From Cycas panzhihuaensis (taxonomy: Eukaryota; Cycadophyta), in the NCBI GenBank assembly GCA_023213395.1, contig CM041465.1, positions 149,055,741-149,119,740 of the forward strand: 64,000 bases of DNA, written 5' to 3'. Positions 23,753 through 35,290 of the stretch are shown in pieces; position 1 is the stretch's first letter; every line of letters starts with the position of its first letter. The notes under the pieces were generated by a model. It saw only the letters and a list, made by a program, of their open reading frames with translations, made no database searches and was not told the origin of the DNA. The position numbers and the translations under genes are program-made.

Positions 23753-26553
23753 TGCACATCTACAGGATGGTCATTATGCTCGATAGGAATGAAGATGGTC
23801 AACAACTAGTGTTGAGGATGTGGATGAGAACCTATAAATAAAGGGAACACCACGCAGGGTGTCCATGCACTGGAGCGCGAGTTCAGGACCCACGAATGGC
23901 ACCCAACTACCTTGTAGTAGCTTTTAATCCGAAAAGAAAAAAGATACATGTAGGGGTAAGCTGGATGGTCTCAAGAGGAAGGTCCTCCCACCCTTGGATG
24001 GATGGAAGGGAAGAGGAGGAATCCTCAATGGGTTTTCCTATGACAAAGGAAAACTAAGGTGACAGGATATAGGTGAAGGGCCAAAGATAAATGTAAGTAG
24101 GCTTCCCTATATTATTTGGTTTAGATAAATACAACTAAGGGAAGGAGTAACAAATGGACAAAAAGGGGAACTCTTTCCTTTTATCTCTCTTTCATTTAAT
24201 ATGCAAAGGACAACAAGAAAAAGGGCATATAAGCATTTCATATGCAAGCAAGCAAGCTAGATGAGATGCATCTATGGGTATTTTCAGGATGGATAAGGGA
24301 AAGGAGGAGGAATGTACTTCCTACTATGTATTTTCCTAAAAAAATAAACATACAATGTTCCTAAAAAAATAAACATACAATGTTCTTATGCAAAAGAAGT
24401 AAGTAGCTAATTGATATCTTCTTTTTGCTCTTATGTGACCTATTAGATTAATATAATAGATTTTGTATAAAAGCAAAGAAAAGGGAAAGAGGTGACGGGG
24501 AAGAGGGACGAAATGTACCTAGAAAGCGTGGCGGTCGACGAAGGACCTCTCTCATATGTAATGTACACCCTCTCACCAATTGGTTAGTGTGTGACCAAGG
24601 TTGATGTGGAAGATAGGGGTTTCCTTACCTTCCCCTTATGAAAGATAAGCAGAATGGAAAGGATAAAGGAAGCAAATAAAGCAAAGGAAAAATGACGGTA
24701 AAGGCTTACTTAGAACCGGACGTCTTTCCCCTTTGCAGATGCTGCTTCGAACTTGCACACATAAAAGTTTCTCCCTTTCAAGAAGGGGCCGCAAGCAGGC
24801 TATATGTATGGAAATATATATAATGTAAATGCTTAAAACATTATATTTAAATTAAAGTAACTACTGCTGTAAACAACTCAACTTTCCTTAAGAAAACCAC
24901 ACACATCAAGCAAGAAAAAAGGAAGGGTAGCCTTAGGATGTCAAAACCCTCCACTAAAGTTCTCCATGCAGCCTTTAGGTACAGCAAGGTAGGGGTATGT
25001 GATAGTTTATAGACAGCCAACAAGTATGAGAATGTGTGAGGTAAGATTTTGTAGAGGTACCGAGGTAACAGAGTCACTATGGACATTGATCCATTACACA
25101 AGTCTCACCCAAGACCCTAAGGGATACAAAGCAAAGTTAGGGGCATGAAGGAGGCCCAAAAGAGGGGTGTGTAGGCCTAGAATTAGTGCAACAAGGGTTG
25201 CATACACTAATATCTAGCGTAGGCCAAGACTCCACCTTCTCCTAGCCAACCCAAGGAAAGCATGGAAGCAAGAGAAGAAATATGAGAAGGGGGTTGCCCT
25301 TGGGGAGTAGGTCTGAGTGGGATGGATCCCACCTTACTCCCTTCACCCAATCTTTATGAGCCTTCTCCCGCTGCTTTCTTGAGGAAAACTAGTGGAGAAA
25401 TGGTAAAAATCTAAGAGTACAAAGCTAAACTCAAAGAAGACAACTTTTTACTACAGCCAAAGGGTAGAGAGCAGGAAAATATACTTAAAAATGAGTCTAA
25501 TATGGAAAGAATACACATAAAACCCTGAAAATAAGAGCAAAGGTACCTGCTGGGCTGAGTCTAGGGCAGATTTACCCCTGCAACCAATGAGAAAGAGGAG
25601 GTCCTGCAGGGTTTGCAGGAGGTTTCTCTAAGAAAGGCTGTAGAAGACACTTGTTGAGGCGTAGTTGAAGGAGAACCATGAAAATCTTGCTTGAAAGTAC
25701 TTGGAGGAGGGCTTCCCACCACGAAGAAGAGCTGTTGCAAGTGGATCATGATCTAGAGCAGTAGGAAACACAAGATTGCAGATGCACCTATGGAAGGGAG
25801 GAGGAAAGGAGTAAAAACGCAGTAGTAGAATGTGAAATTGGGGAACCAAGAGATGTGAAATGATGATCCTTTTGGGTTTTATACCCATATCAACCCTAAT
25901 CAAGTGTTTAGGCTGCAAATAGGGCTGAGCGAGGCGAGTGGCCATGTGGTAATTTCATGGAAAGGTGAGAATTACCATGGCAGATATAAAAAACAAGTTG
26001 CAATAGTCACACCACAATAAACTTCGCGGTACCACTTAGCTTACAGTGGTGCAGGACCAGGAAGACAAAATGGCCACAGTTAGGGTTTTGGGAGCCTTAA
26101 AAGGTGATGTGGCAGGCCTAGGAGGAGCTGGCCCTCCTATCCAGGTGGCTAGGGATAGTCTAGGAGGCATACGAACAAGGCCAAATAGAGCATTAATGGC
26201 TAAAGTTCCCAAAAAGGTCGTGATAGGGACATAGTGTCAAGGTATGAGTAGATCATACAAGTCAAGTGAGGCTTAAGGTGATGTGGAGGTAGCATGGAGG
26301 GTCGTAGAGTGCCATGGGGATGCCTATCTTGCGAAAAGGTAGGTCCCGCGGGTCATCATAGGCTCACAATACGACAAGCAACATGATCAAGCAAATGGAT
26401 GTAAGGTGATCATACAAATGAAGCAGTCAGTCATGCAATGAGGTAATACTTCTGTCAACCTTTCCAAAGAAATAATAAAAGTGAAAAGGAAGAAGCGTAC
26501 CTATGCTTACCTAAGTTGACCCGTCCGTATCCATTCTTAGTAGCCAGAAAACA
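23753..26553 (-). repeat. Element B 3' LTR
   Basis: About 2801 bp, paired with 38078-40876. It ends ...ACA next to the polypurine tract. A minus-strand TATA box lies at 25883-25877 (TATAAAA). The related LTR of element A shares blocks such as CCCACGAATGGCA. No gene is recognised inside. Confidence 0.92.
24333..24382. repeat. 25-bp tandem duplication in the B 3' LTR
   Basis: Two adjacent identical 25-bp units (24333-24357 and 24358-24382), starting TTCCTAAAAAAATAAACAT. The other B LTR has a single unit at about 38661, so the duplication arose after insertion. Confidence 0.95.
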
Positions 26554-26568
26554 TTGCCCTCTTGATAG
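26554..26568 (-). other. Element B polypurine tract
   Basis: The minus strand reads CTATCAAGAGGGCAA directly before TGTTTTC of the LTR. Confidence 0.75.
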
Positions 26569-26889
26569 TAGAGCCTCGTTCCTCAGAAGCATGGTGTGAT
26601 GGTGAATGCTGGCAACAAAACTGTCAGTAACACGTGTATGTATATATATAAATCATGATCATGACAAGAGTCAAGGATATCGACAAGTGTCATGGCAGGA
26701 CGTGTGGATATGAGGACAAAGGTGGAGACAACACATGGGCTACCTATGTGCCACCTGAGAATCGACTGGATGTTGTGAAGGATGAGGTGGTTGTCCCCAT
26801 CGTCAAAGTGCAAAGAGAAGTGCATGATGGTATCAAGAGAAAAGGGTAAATAAGAAAACCTAATAGTCGCCTTAGTTTAACCTCATTAG

Positions 26890-27395
26890 CAGCTAGCTTT
26901 CAGAGGAGCAAATGGATTGCAAAGTGAGATGCAAGATGACCTAAGACTCGGGCGGTAGGATGATTGGGCAAGTCTCAAAGGTGGTCAGCAAGAAGAGGAA
27001 GGTGGCGCTCAAGGATGAGGCGAACGAGGCTGTCCGCCTTAGCGTTGAGGGCTCGAGGGATGTGTCGGATGTTGACAAACTAAAAATAAGCAAATAGGGT
27101 CCTAGTAGTTGAAGCGAAGGCTCTCACGCATGGGCATCGCACCTGGTAAACCTAGTTGAGATGAGACACCACCACCTAGGAGTTGCAAAGAAGAACAATA
27201 GATCCCTAATGGAAATAGAGTGTATCAGTGAGGGCTCCGATAACGGCCGTATACTTGGCTTCGTTATTGGTGGCCTTAGGGAGGAAGATTCTGGAGCACA
27301 ACAAATCATGTCCAAAAGGACCACGAAGAATCCATGTGGTGGCAGAAGGACCAAGATTACCGCGAATCCCACCATCGGTAAAGATAAAGAGAGTC
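26890..27395 (-). pseudogene. Element B second RNase H (archaeal-like type)
   Basis: The minus-strand frame from 27395 reads MTLFIFTDGGIRGNLGPS, LPKATNNEAKYTAVIGAL, so the first Asp (FTDG) and the Glu (NNEAKY) are kept. After a frame change near 27200 it continues as RALASTTR and IRHIPRALNAKADSL, the C-terminal RNase H block. The longer frame 27658-27206 has about 85 unrelated residues before it, probably not part of the enzyme. The domain is collinear with the element A copy and lies far from the RT-linked RNase H at 32600-33000. Confidence 0.85.
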
Positions 27396-27933
27396 ATGGA
27401 TGAGGAAAGAAAGTGTCTCGGTAGAAAAATATACAATAAAGTAGGAGTCGAAGCAAAAGAGACTTGTATGGCAAGCAATAAATGGCTGTGAAGGGGAAGA
27501 GGACCTAGCAATGAGGCCACCCAAAGATAGGAGCAGGCTATATGACCATTGGCCAAGAGCAAGCAGCAAAAAGACACCCTGGGATGCCAAAGGTTACTTA
27601 AGATAGCAAAGAATGACTCCGAACGGAGGAGCATTCCCTTTGAAAACCCTGGGGGCAAGAACAGGCCACAAAAACAAGTCTAGGATAATGAAACGAGCTA
27701 AATGAGTATAAACTTGGGCATGTATAAGAGCGGCATACAAAACGAGATAGAAGGGCTCTACAAAATTGCATTGGCAAGGCGCCATTAATGCACCTGAAGG
27801 AATGAGCAAAATAGAGGCTATGGAAGTGCAAAAAGAAATAAGTCCAGAAGGCAATGATGATTGGGGGTGAGAAACAGTCTCAAGGGCTATCATAGAAGTA
27901 GAAACAGAGAAAGTTCCCATCGGGGCCCCCACC

Positions 27934-27941
27934 TATATAAG
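27934..27941 (+). promoter_or_regulatory. TATA box of the antisense gene in element B
   Basis: TATATAAG on the plus strand in the context CACCTATATAAGGAAAA. The same box, in the same place relative to the downstream intron and ATG, occurs in element A at 40964-40971 (ACCTATATAAGTAAAA). Surrounding sequence is less conserved than the box. It would drive transcription opposite to gag-pol. Confidence 0.65.
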
Positions 27942-28124
27942 GAAAATCGATGAAAAAGTGATTCATTTTCACAGGTTCTCGAACAAATCCAGAGCCCTTC
28001 CCTTACATAGCGGAGCACCACCTGACTTCGGAGGCATACAAAGAGAGATTTGATCGTTAGATCAAGACCAGGAGATAGTTGTTGGGATCATAGAGACGAG
28101 ATGGCGATCGCTCGACCAGATCCA

Positions 28125-28611
28125 GTGAGTGGATTATCGAAACCATATGCCATGTCATAATTCAAAGTTCATAGCTTTTTATTATTTTTATGTGGTTTTT
28201 GGGGCCCATATGGGCAAAAAAGGATTTCCAGGAGTCCAAACTGGACCCAGAGAGAGGCAGGGTCGAGGCATTAGCCAGCCCTGGCCCCAGTGGGCCTAGT
28301 TGTGGCCCGCTTTGAATAATTTTTTTATTTTTTTGGGTGGAAAACCCTCCCTTTTGGGGGGGGAGGTGATGCTCGCACCGCAACAAAGATCACAGTGCCG
28401 CGATCGTTACCGCGGGGCCCTGATCACCACGAGACCCGAGCTAAACTTTGTGGTACCGCAAAGTTTAGCACGGTGCGAAGGCAGAATAACTAAAAAATGA
28501 AGATGGGAGCCTGAGGGTCCCCAAATCTCGCCCGAACGAGGTTGAGAGATAGTTTAGAGGACGAGGGATGAGGATAGGTCAAGGTCTGACTTATTTCACG
28601 GTGTTTTACAG
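28125..28611 (+). other. Leader intron of the antisense gene in element B
   Basis: The donor GTGAGT starts at 28125 and the acceptor TTTTACAG ends at 28611, 12 bases before the ATG. Element A has the same donor and acceptor at 41156 and 41655. Inferred from these paired signals and from the absence of shared coding frame between them. Confidence 0.6.
28374..28482. repeat. Palindromes inside the antisense-gene intron (element B)
   Basis: The segment 28441-28468 is a 28-bp near-perfect palindrome (arms CTAAACTTTG and CAAAGTTTAG around a GGTACC centre). One arm position has TG where the other has CG, as expected from CpG decay. A second, more decayed palindrome lies at about 28377-28417, matching the better one in element A. 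Related GGTACC-centred repeats occur in the LTRs near 26025 and 40340. Confidence 0.8.
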
Positions 28612-28623
28612 GTTGTGATCACG

Positions 28624-30510
28624 ATGGAGAACCGTGAAAACATAGGTATGGCTATACTTAGCTTCATAGAGATGATGACATACGAAGATAGGCAGATACT
28701 ATCAAGATGTGGCCTACTGAAGGTCACGAGGACACCCTAGTATACATCAGATCAAAGATTACTAGTGGATATAGTGTCTCATTGGGATAGACAGAGGCAT
28801 GTATTCCATCTACCCCAAGTAGGAGATCTATCAGTGACACTGGGAGACATCAGGAGGATACCAGGGATACGACGACAGGGAGGCTGGCGGCACTAGGAGC
28901 ACTGCCCAGCAATGAGGCAACACACAAGGAGGCTACTACTTTCTTTACAGGCTCAGACAGGTGGGAGAGGCGAGGGATACCTCTCCAGAGCATGGTGATG
29001 TCAGGGATTCCTCAGGTGAGGAAGCTGATCATGTTGTGCATTCTATTCCAAGTATCCCAGAAGTAGAACTATAGGGATATACTAGTGGTTGGATGGACGT
29101 GGTGCACTGGTGTGAAGCAGGAGAGAGGATGGAATGGGCTACCCTCATAGCGGTGAACCTTATCATGTAGTTGGATGCCATTCGGGTAGCAGGAAAGGGC
29201 AGACTATCATACAATACCCTACTACAGTGCTAGTTTTTCGACCACTTTGGAGCAGTGGTGCCGACAGGGGGACCACACCCTATCTTCGAGTGGGCCCTAG
29301 TGGTACATAGGTAGCAGACTGGGTTTAGAGGGTCCGAGGACTAAACTCATGTCTGTCGCTCAGTGGAGGCCACATTACTAGACCTCCTCACCATGACAAA
29401 CTACATAACAGACCCATACAGAGAGGTGAGGTAGGATAACGATGATGAGGCAAGTGGGGCAGGAGTGCCCCTAGGAGATGACGAGGGTGGTGATGGGGCT
29501 GGCCCATCATGAGCTGTAGGAGAGGCAGGTATATCAGGGACCATAGGTAGAGAGGCAGGTCCATCAGGGACTGCAAGTGGAGAGGCAGGTCCATCAGGAG
29601 TTGTAGAGGAGGGTAAGGGCCCAGTGACATGGGCCCATTGGTTACGGATCATCAGGAGATCTGGAGAGGTAGCTGCACCAGCTGAGGAGAGGAGGGATGC
29701 CCCAGTTGCTGATGCAGTGGCTGAGGAGGTACCCGAGGAGGAGGAGGTACCTACAGCTAGTGGAGTGTCTAGGGTAGAGGCAGCCACCTAAGTAGAGGAG
29801 CTGACAACCGCACCAGATGAGACATGACCTTCTCCTATCATCGTCTAATTACCAGATATATATATAGTTTAATCTTGATTTGATATATGTATAAATATGT
29901 ACTGATACATGGTGTGTTGGATTATAGGTATAGTAGACATCCAGAGACTGGTGGAGGCAGTAGTCTGGGAGATATTCCCCCAGGCCTACGCAGAGAGGTG
30001 GCCTCCCATCTAGGTGAGTGATGAGCCCAGATCGGTAGGCACCCATGCAGTAGTGTTTACCCCATTGGTGAGGGCAAGGGACATATAGATCACAGAGTCC
30101 CACGAGCATGAGGCACGTGCAGGACAGGAGCAGGCAGATCTGGATACTACTCGAGCTCAGAGGAATGCCTTACAGAGTCAGGTACAAGCATTGGAGGCTT
30201 AGGGAGGAGCCAAAGGAGATACGGAGAACCATATTTGACTGGCGGTGATGGAGGAGAGGGTCCACAGTGTCGAGAGCGATCAAGATCATATCCAGGCCCA
30301 ATACAATTGACTGGTGGATGAGGTGGCATCGAGGTCGATGAGGAGCAGGACACATACTCACACAGTTGTGATGCCGTCGAGGGGGTCGTGAGATGAGGAG
30401 AGCGAGGTAGGAGGCTCTCAGAGACTGAGGAGGAGTCTAGGAGGGATGTGGTCCCCAGGAGAGGGATCACATCGACTAGGAGATGACACCCCAGGGGTGG
30501 GGCGGTAATA
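28624..30510 (+). pseudogene. Antisense accessory gene of element B, plant-mobile-domain-like
   Basis: Plus strand, opposite to gag-pol. From the ATG at 28624: MENRENIGMAILSFIEMMT, RCGLLK, YTSDQRLLVDIVSHWDRQRH, then VFHLPQVGDLSVTLGDI. The last block resembles the plant mobile domain (family: HTFHLP.GEMT.TL.DV..LLGL). A frameshift follows near 28870. An acidic Gly/Pro/Ser-rich segment with repeats of EAGPSG runs from 29393 to about 29825. After a probable intron ending TTATAG at about 29927 comes VVDIQRLVEAVVWEIFPQAY, a Gln/Glu-rich region likely to be coiled coil, and RRSLGGMWSPGE near 30430-30470. Several stops. The protein matches element A over its whole length. The domain name is my reading of a short motif, not a database hit. 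Confidence 0.7.
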
Positions 30511-31237
30511 GGGTAGTATATAAGAGTTTTTATTTTGATAGGGGAAAACATGGACCTCCAGGTAGTCACCATATGTAGTCACATGATTGTACCCTCCCTG
30601 CAAGCACTCTAACTTCCCACAGATGATGTACCATACCATTTGTATGATATGACACATGATTATTTTGATGTATATAGATGGGGTGATTAGTATCCCAGTT
30701 GATATATAATGATGCGTATCATAATATGTGGTAGATGATATGTATGCTTTTGTTTACATATTTATGTATGTATGAGGGTGCACAGATGCATGAGGATATG
30801 TATAATTGTACTTTGAGCTGATCATTGTATGATTTATATGTTATGATATTTGTTTGAGCTATACACATTTCCTTTCATGTAGGGCCATATTCCTAGCAGA
30901 GACACACGTGATCACCATGAGTAATGGTGATAGATACACATGAGGCTAGGAAATAGGGTGGCACACATGTCTACATGGGAGCATAACGGGATATGCAAAG
31001 GAAATGGCAAATAGGATGGAAGTGATGACACTCCAAAATATCATCCTAATTGGGGGCATTGCCCAAATAGGAGGACAAGGACCCAAGAGGGATGGGAACA
31101 ATGGTTCTGTGGGAGGAACCAAGAGAAACAAGAGAGCCACCTTAATCCATCATTCCGCCTGTGGGTAGGAGGAATGGAAATAAGCTTAGGATGGTAGTTT
31201 AGGCTCATTTGAGAGTGTGAAAAGGATATCGAAGAAA
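30511..31237. other. Tail-to-tail spacer between the antisense gene and integrase (element B)
   Basis: About 730 bp where integrase (minus) and the antisense gene (plus) end facing each other. It is collinear with 43600-44325 of element A. No coding frame is convincing. Any terminators for both strands should lie here. Confidence 0.5.
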
Positions 31238-32560
31238 TCATATGTAGAATTTCTTAAGGAATTTCCTGTTAACAACTTTCTCAAATTCAAGGCCCTCCAG
31301 GGTGGTGATCATATAGGCACCATTATCGAGACTCTCGAGAACAACAAAGGAACCGACCCATTTGGGTCTGAATTTAGTCAAGTGGTTGTGAAGATATTCC
31401 AGCTTGAGGACATAGTCCCCAAGATACAAAGGACGAGAACTAAAGTGTTTATCATAGGTCCTTTGCGAGTGGGCTTTAGATGCAAGGTTAGCTTGGTAAG
31501 CGGCTAAACGTCTCTCATCCAAGGCTTTGAGGTCTAAGAGGCGAGCCTGATGGATAAACTCCTCATCGATAAGACCTCGAAGGGAAACTCGTAGAGAGGG
31601 AATCTCCACTTCTAATGGGAGCACTGCCTCGGTCCCGTAAACTAGAGAGAATGGAGTCATTCTCGTAGCAGCACGGATAGAGGTACGGTATACCCATAGG
31701 GCGGAAGGGAGATGAAGGTGCCAATCTTTTTGAGATTAAGCAATGACTTTCTTTAAGATATTAATGACAGTTTTGTTGAACGATTCAACTTGACCATTCG
31801 CCTGGGGGTAGTAAGGAGAAGAGGTTTTGTGAGAGATCTTAAATTTCTCACAAAGTTTATCCATCTCCTTGTTGCAAAAAGAGGTTCTGTTGTCTGTAAT
31901 CAAGACGTCAGGAATCCTCAAGCGGCAAATAATATGCTGGTAGACGAAAGTAGCTATCGTCTTGCTAGGGGTAGTAATAAAAGGGATAGCTTCTGCCTAT
32001 TTAGTAAAGTACTCCATGGCAGTCAAGATGAACTTGTGCTATGATGAAGAGGGTGGTGATATGGTCTTGATGAGGTCTAGACCCCATTAAGTGAAGAGCC
32101 ATGGAGATACGATAGGATGAAGAGCCTCGGAAGGCACGTGAGAGATGTTGGCATGTTCTTGGCATCGCCAACATCTTAGAGCATAGGCATGGGCATCCTT
32201 GAAGAGGGACGGCTAATAGTAGGCCAAACAGAGGATCCTCTGGGCCATGGATTGGCCCCCAAAGTGGCCCCCACAAATGCCATGGTGGCATTCATGAAGT
32301 ATCTGGTTCGCCTCATTCAGGGTGACGTAATGGTGGAGGATCCCATCGAAGGACCTCTTATACAATACTCCATCCATGAGGAAGTATTGCCTGGCAGAGA
32401 TTCAGATACAAGACCTAACCTTGTTACTAGCTTCTGGGTGGTAATGCTGCTGAATGAGGTACCGCACGACATCACTATACCACTCGCTATCGATGAGTGG
32501 ATGAGAAGGAGTGCCCTGAATGGTCAAAATAGACTCATTAGGAAGAGAATCGTCAATAGG
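31238..32560 (-). pseudogene. Element B integrase
   Basis: Minus strand. N-terminal zinc region: ECHHGICGGHFGG and CWRCQEHA near 32290-32150. The core has WGLDLI (first Asp, about 32085), ITDN (second Asp, about 31895) and QANGQVESFN (catalytic Glu, about 31790). After a stop, the frame 31660-31238 holds the C-terminal part: MTPFSLVYGTEAVLPLEVEI, YDKHFSSRPLYLGDYVLK, FRPKWVGSFVV, ending at a stop at 31238. All three acidic residues are still readable, but in-frame stops separate them. It would insert the cDNA into the host genome. Confidence 0.9.
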
Positions 32561-33830
32561 GGCATCGAACGAGTTAGGGATGGGGGTATCTGCAAGCTGT
32601 TCTAATACTACCATCCCTTTCTTCAATATCTTATTGATGATGTAGAGATCGAATTCCTAAAGAAGGATGGCCCAATGACCAGCCCTACCTGTCAGGTCAT
32701 AACGAGTGAGTAGATAATACAAGGGATTAGATTGAACGATCACCTTGGTAGTGTTACCAAGTAAGTAGTGCCTAAACTTCTTGGTTGCATGAACCAAGGA
32801 GAGGTATTCCTTCTTGCCCGGAGAGTAGTTGAGTTCGGCAGCCATGAGGGTATAACTGATGAAGTAAATGGCTCTCTCAACCCTCGAATCGTCCTCCTAA
32901 GCTAGCATTGTGCCCAAGGACTCATCGATTGCCAAGGTATAGAGAATAAAAGGCCTATCGAAGCAAGGGGGTGCCAACATTAGAGCAGAAGCAAAAGCTT
33001 CCTTGAGACCTTTGAAGGCTTGTTGGGTCTTAACTGACCAAACAAATGGGGCTTCCTTCTTTAATAGGTTAGTCAAGGGTTTGGTGTTCATGACAAAGTT
33101 TTCTAGGAAATGCTTGAGGAAACTAAGTCTACCTAGAAATGACTTAATCCGTCGTTGAGTTCTAGGCAACGACATGTCAAGGATCACCTTGACTTTGTCA
33201 GGGTCAATTTGAATTCCTTGCTTTGACATAAGGAACCCAAGGAGTTTGCCAGAAGTGATGGCAAATACACATTTGGGCAAGTTTAAACTTACGTGGTACT
33301 TACGGAACCGTATGAAGATGGCCTGCAAGTTCAAAGGGTGATGGGCTCTAACACGCGACAGACCCATCATGTCATCCATGAAGACCTCCAACGTGTTATT
33401 GATAAGGTCATGGAAGATAAAATGCATCGCCCTTTGATAAGTAGCACCTACATTTTTTAGCCCAAAGGTGCCTTATAAGCAAAGGTATCCCATGGGGTAG
33501 TGAAGGCCATCTTGTGGTGGTCTTCGGGAGAGATTTGAACCTGTTTGTAGCCAGAGAAGCCATCCATCAAGGACATGACTTCAAACCCAGTGGTTCGATC
33601 AATGATCTGATTGATAAAAGGGAGTGGGAAGTTATCCTTAGGACATGCATTGTTGATATCACAGAAGTCAATGCATATCCAGATGGTCCCATTCTTTTTA
33701 GCAACGAGGACAATGTTGGACACCCATTTAGGGTAGTCAACAGAAGTAATGAGTCCATCATTCAAAAGTTTCTTAATCTCTATTTTAACAGTGGTTGAGA
33801 GTTTAGGATGGAGAGGACGCTGTTTCTAGC
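32561..33830 (-). pseudogene. Element B reverse transcriptase and RNase H
   Basis: RT starts in the frame 33765-33457: DGLITSVDYPKWVSNIVLVA, NACPKDNFPLPF, MDGFSGYKQVQISPED. The frame 33427-32897 carries the catalytic motif LEVFMDDMMG (YxDD as FMDD, about 33380), then FAITSGKLLGFLMSKQGI and the linker to RNase H (FVWSVKTQQAFKGLKEA). RNase H continues as FILYTLAIDESLGTMLA, then AELNYSPGKKEYLSLVHATK and LTGRAGHWAILL. The usual Glu of the TEKE block is Lys-Lys here. One frameshift separates the RT halves near 33460. Confidence 0.92.
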
Positions 33831-35290
33831 GCATGAGGCGGGTGCTAGGAATAGTAGTGTGGTTGTGGGTGATAATGGAGGGGTCAATTCCCTTCATGTT
33901 AGAGTAATCCCACGCAAAGACATCCTAGAACTCCTAGAACAAAAGGGAATATTCCCTTACCTCATCATGAGAGCATTCTACTCCCACCTTAATGACCTTG
34001 CCTGGGGCGAGGACTATGTCTTGGGTTGCCCCCATGCACATGGCATTCCCGTCATCGAAATGGAGGAGGGCAAGGCCAACATGGAGAGATGGAATAGGGG
34101 ATAGAACTAGGTTGGCAAGAGTGGACCCAATCACCAAGACCTTCTGGTGGCCAAGCCTATGGTGACTAGAAGGAAGGTTGGGTACAGAGCCTGCTAAGTG
34201 CTCAACAAAGCCTCACCATCTTTGAAGTAATCCACCCTGTGGATGACCTTACTTTGAATAGATGAGGTGCTAGAGGGAGTGGGAGCAATGGGACCATGAT
34301 GGTCAGCAGGCTGTCCAGCATCCCCACAAGACTCTAAGGGAGAGTTAGGAAGGGGCTCCTCATAAGGAGCAAAAGGAAGTTCCTCAAGGGCATCACCTGT
34401 GGGGGGTGATGGAGAGGAAGAGTCAAGGACATGTGGGTTAGTGCATGCAATGACATACGACACAAGGGGATGACTAGTCTCTCTAATAAGAGGAGTTCTA
34501 GGTTGGGACCTAGAATAGGAAGGGTGTCTCCTACTAGTGCGGAGGAAGGAGATAGGGTGAGGAAAGTCCTCGTCCTCACCATGGGACTCGTCATCGTTAA
34601 ACATGGCAAGGTACCCATAACTTCTAACACCGATAGGAGTGAAGCAGGTAAGGCTCGAGGAAGAAGATGTAAGATCTCCTTCAAGATGGGATGAATCAGG
34701 TATGTCAATAGAGCAGGCCAAGGCATGAGTAGAAGGGTCTTTATCCTCCTTCGTATGACCATGGCTTGGTTGGTTGGTTGGATGAGTTCGTTTAACAGAT
34801 GGGCATTCACAGGAAATAACCCTCATTCATCCATCGTATATGAACTTGAGCTGCCCCCAGCGGATTGAACACATGGCTCCCATTTGATCGAGCCATGGTC
34901 AACCCAAAAGAAGATTGTAGTCGACATCTATGTTAAGGACTACAATGTCAGCCAAGACTATCTTGTCCTTGAGAGTGAGCGGGATTGAAACAGATCCTAA
35001 GGGAGTCTTCTCACTACCGTCCTAGCCTTGGCATCGCCATGGAATAGGTTCCAAGGTAGAAATGCCAAGCTCTTGCATAACACGCAAGGGCATGGCATTA
35101 ACAGAAGCACCATTGCCGACAACGATCCTCTGTAAAGTACAGTCAGGTGTGTTAATGGTAATGGTGAAAGGGAAGTTCCACTGGTGTTCCCTTTCACAAG
35201 CGAGAGGAAGGTCTTTAGGATCAAAGGAGATGACAGGCTCATGGCTTGAGTAATACCCAAAGCATGAATGGGCATGTCACCCGATCCTAA
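33831..35290 (-). pseudogene. Element B protease and protease-RT linker
   Basis: The retropepsin region at about 35170-34870 reads FTITINTPDCTL, then VVGNGASVNAMP, with Gly where the catalytic Asp should be (element C has VVDND). VDYNLLLG..WLDQMGA follows, the flap-to-C-terminus part of the fold. The frame 34826-34194 is a long Ser/Pro/His-rich linker (FTPIGVRSYGYLAMFNDDES, FPHPISFL), shared with A and C. Near 34110-34000 comes a conserved pre-RT block (FDDGNAMCMGATQDIVLAPG). Confidence 0.8.

Noticed and set aside
29401-29787. 128-residue minus-strand frame in element B
   Set aside because: Shadow of the antisense gene; its Ser/Ala/Pro-rich content is the complement of Gly/Glu-rich codons on the plus strand.
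34334-34810. 158-residue minus-strand frame, alternative to 34194-34826
   Set aside because: The other frame (SYGYLAMFNDDES) is shared with A and C; this one is a shift.
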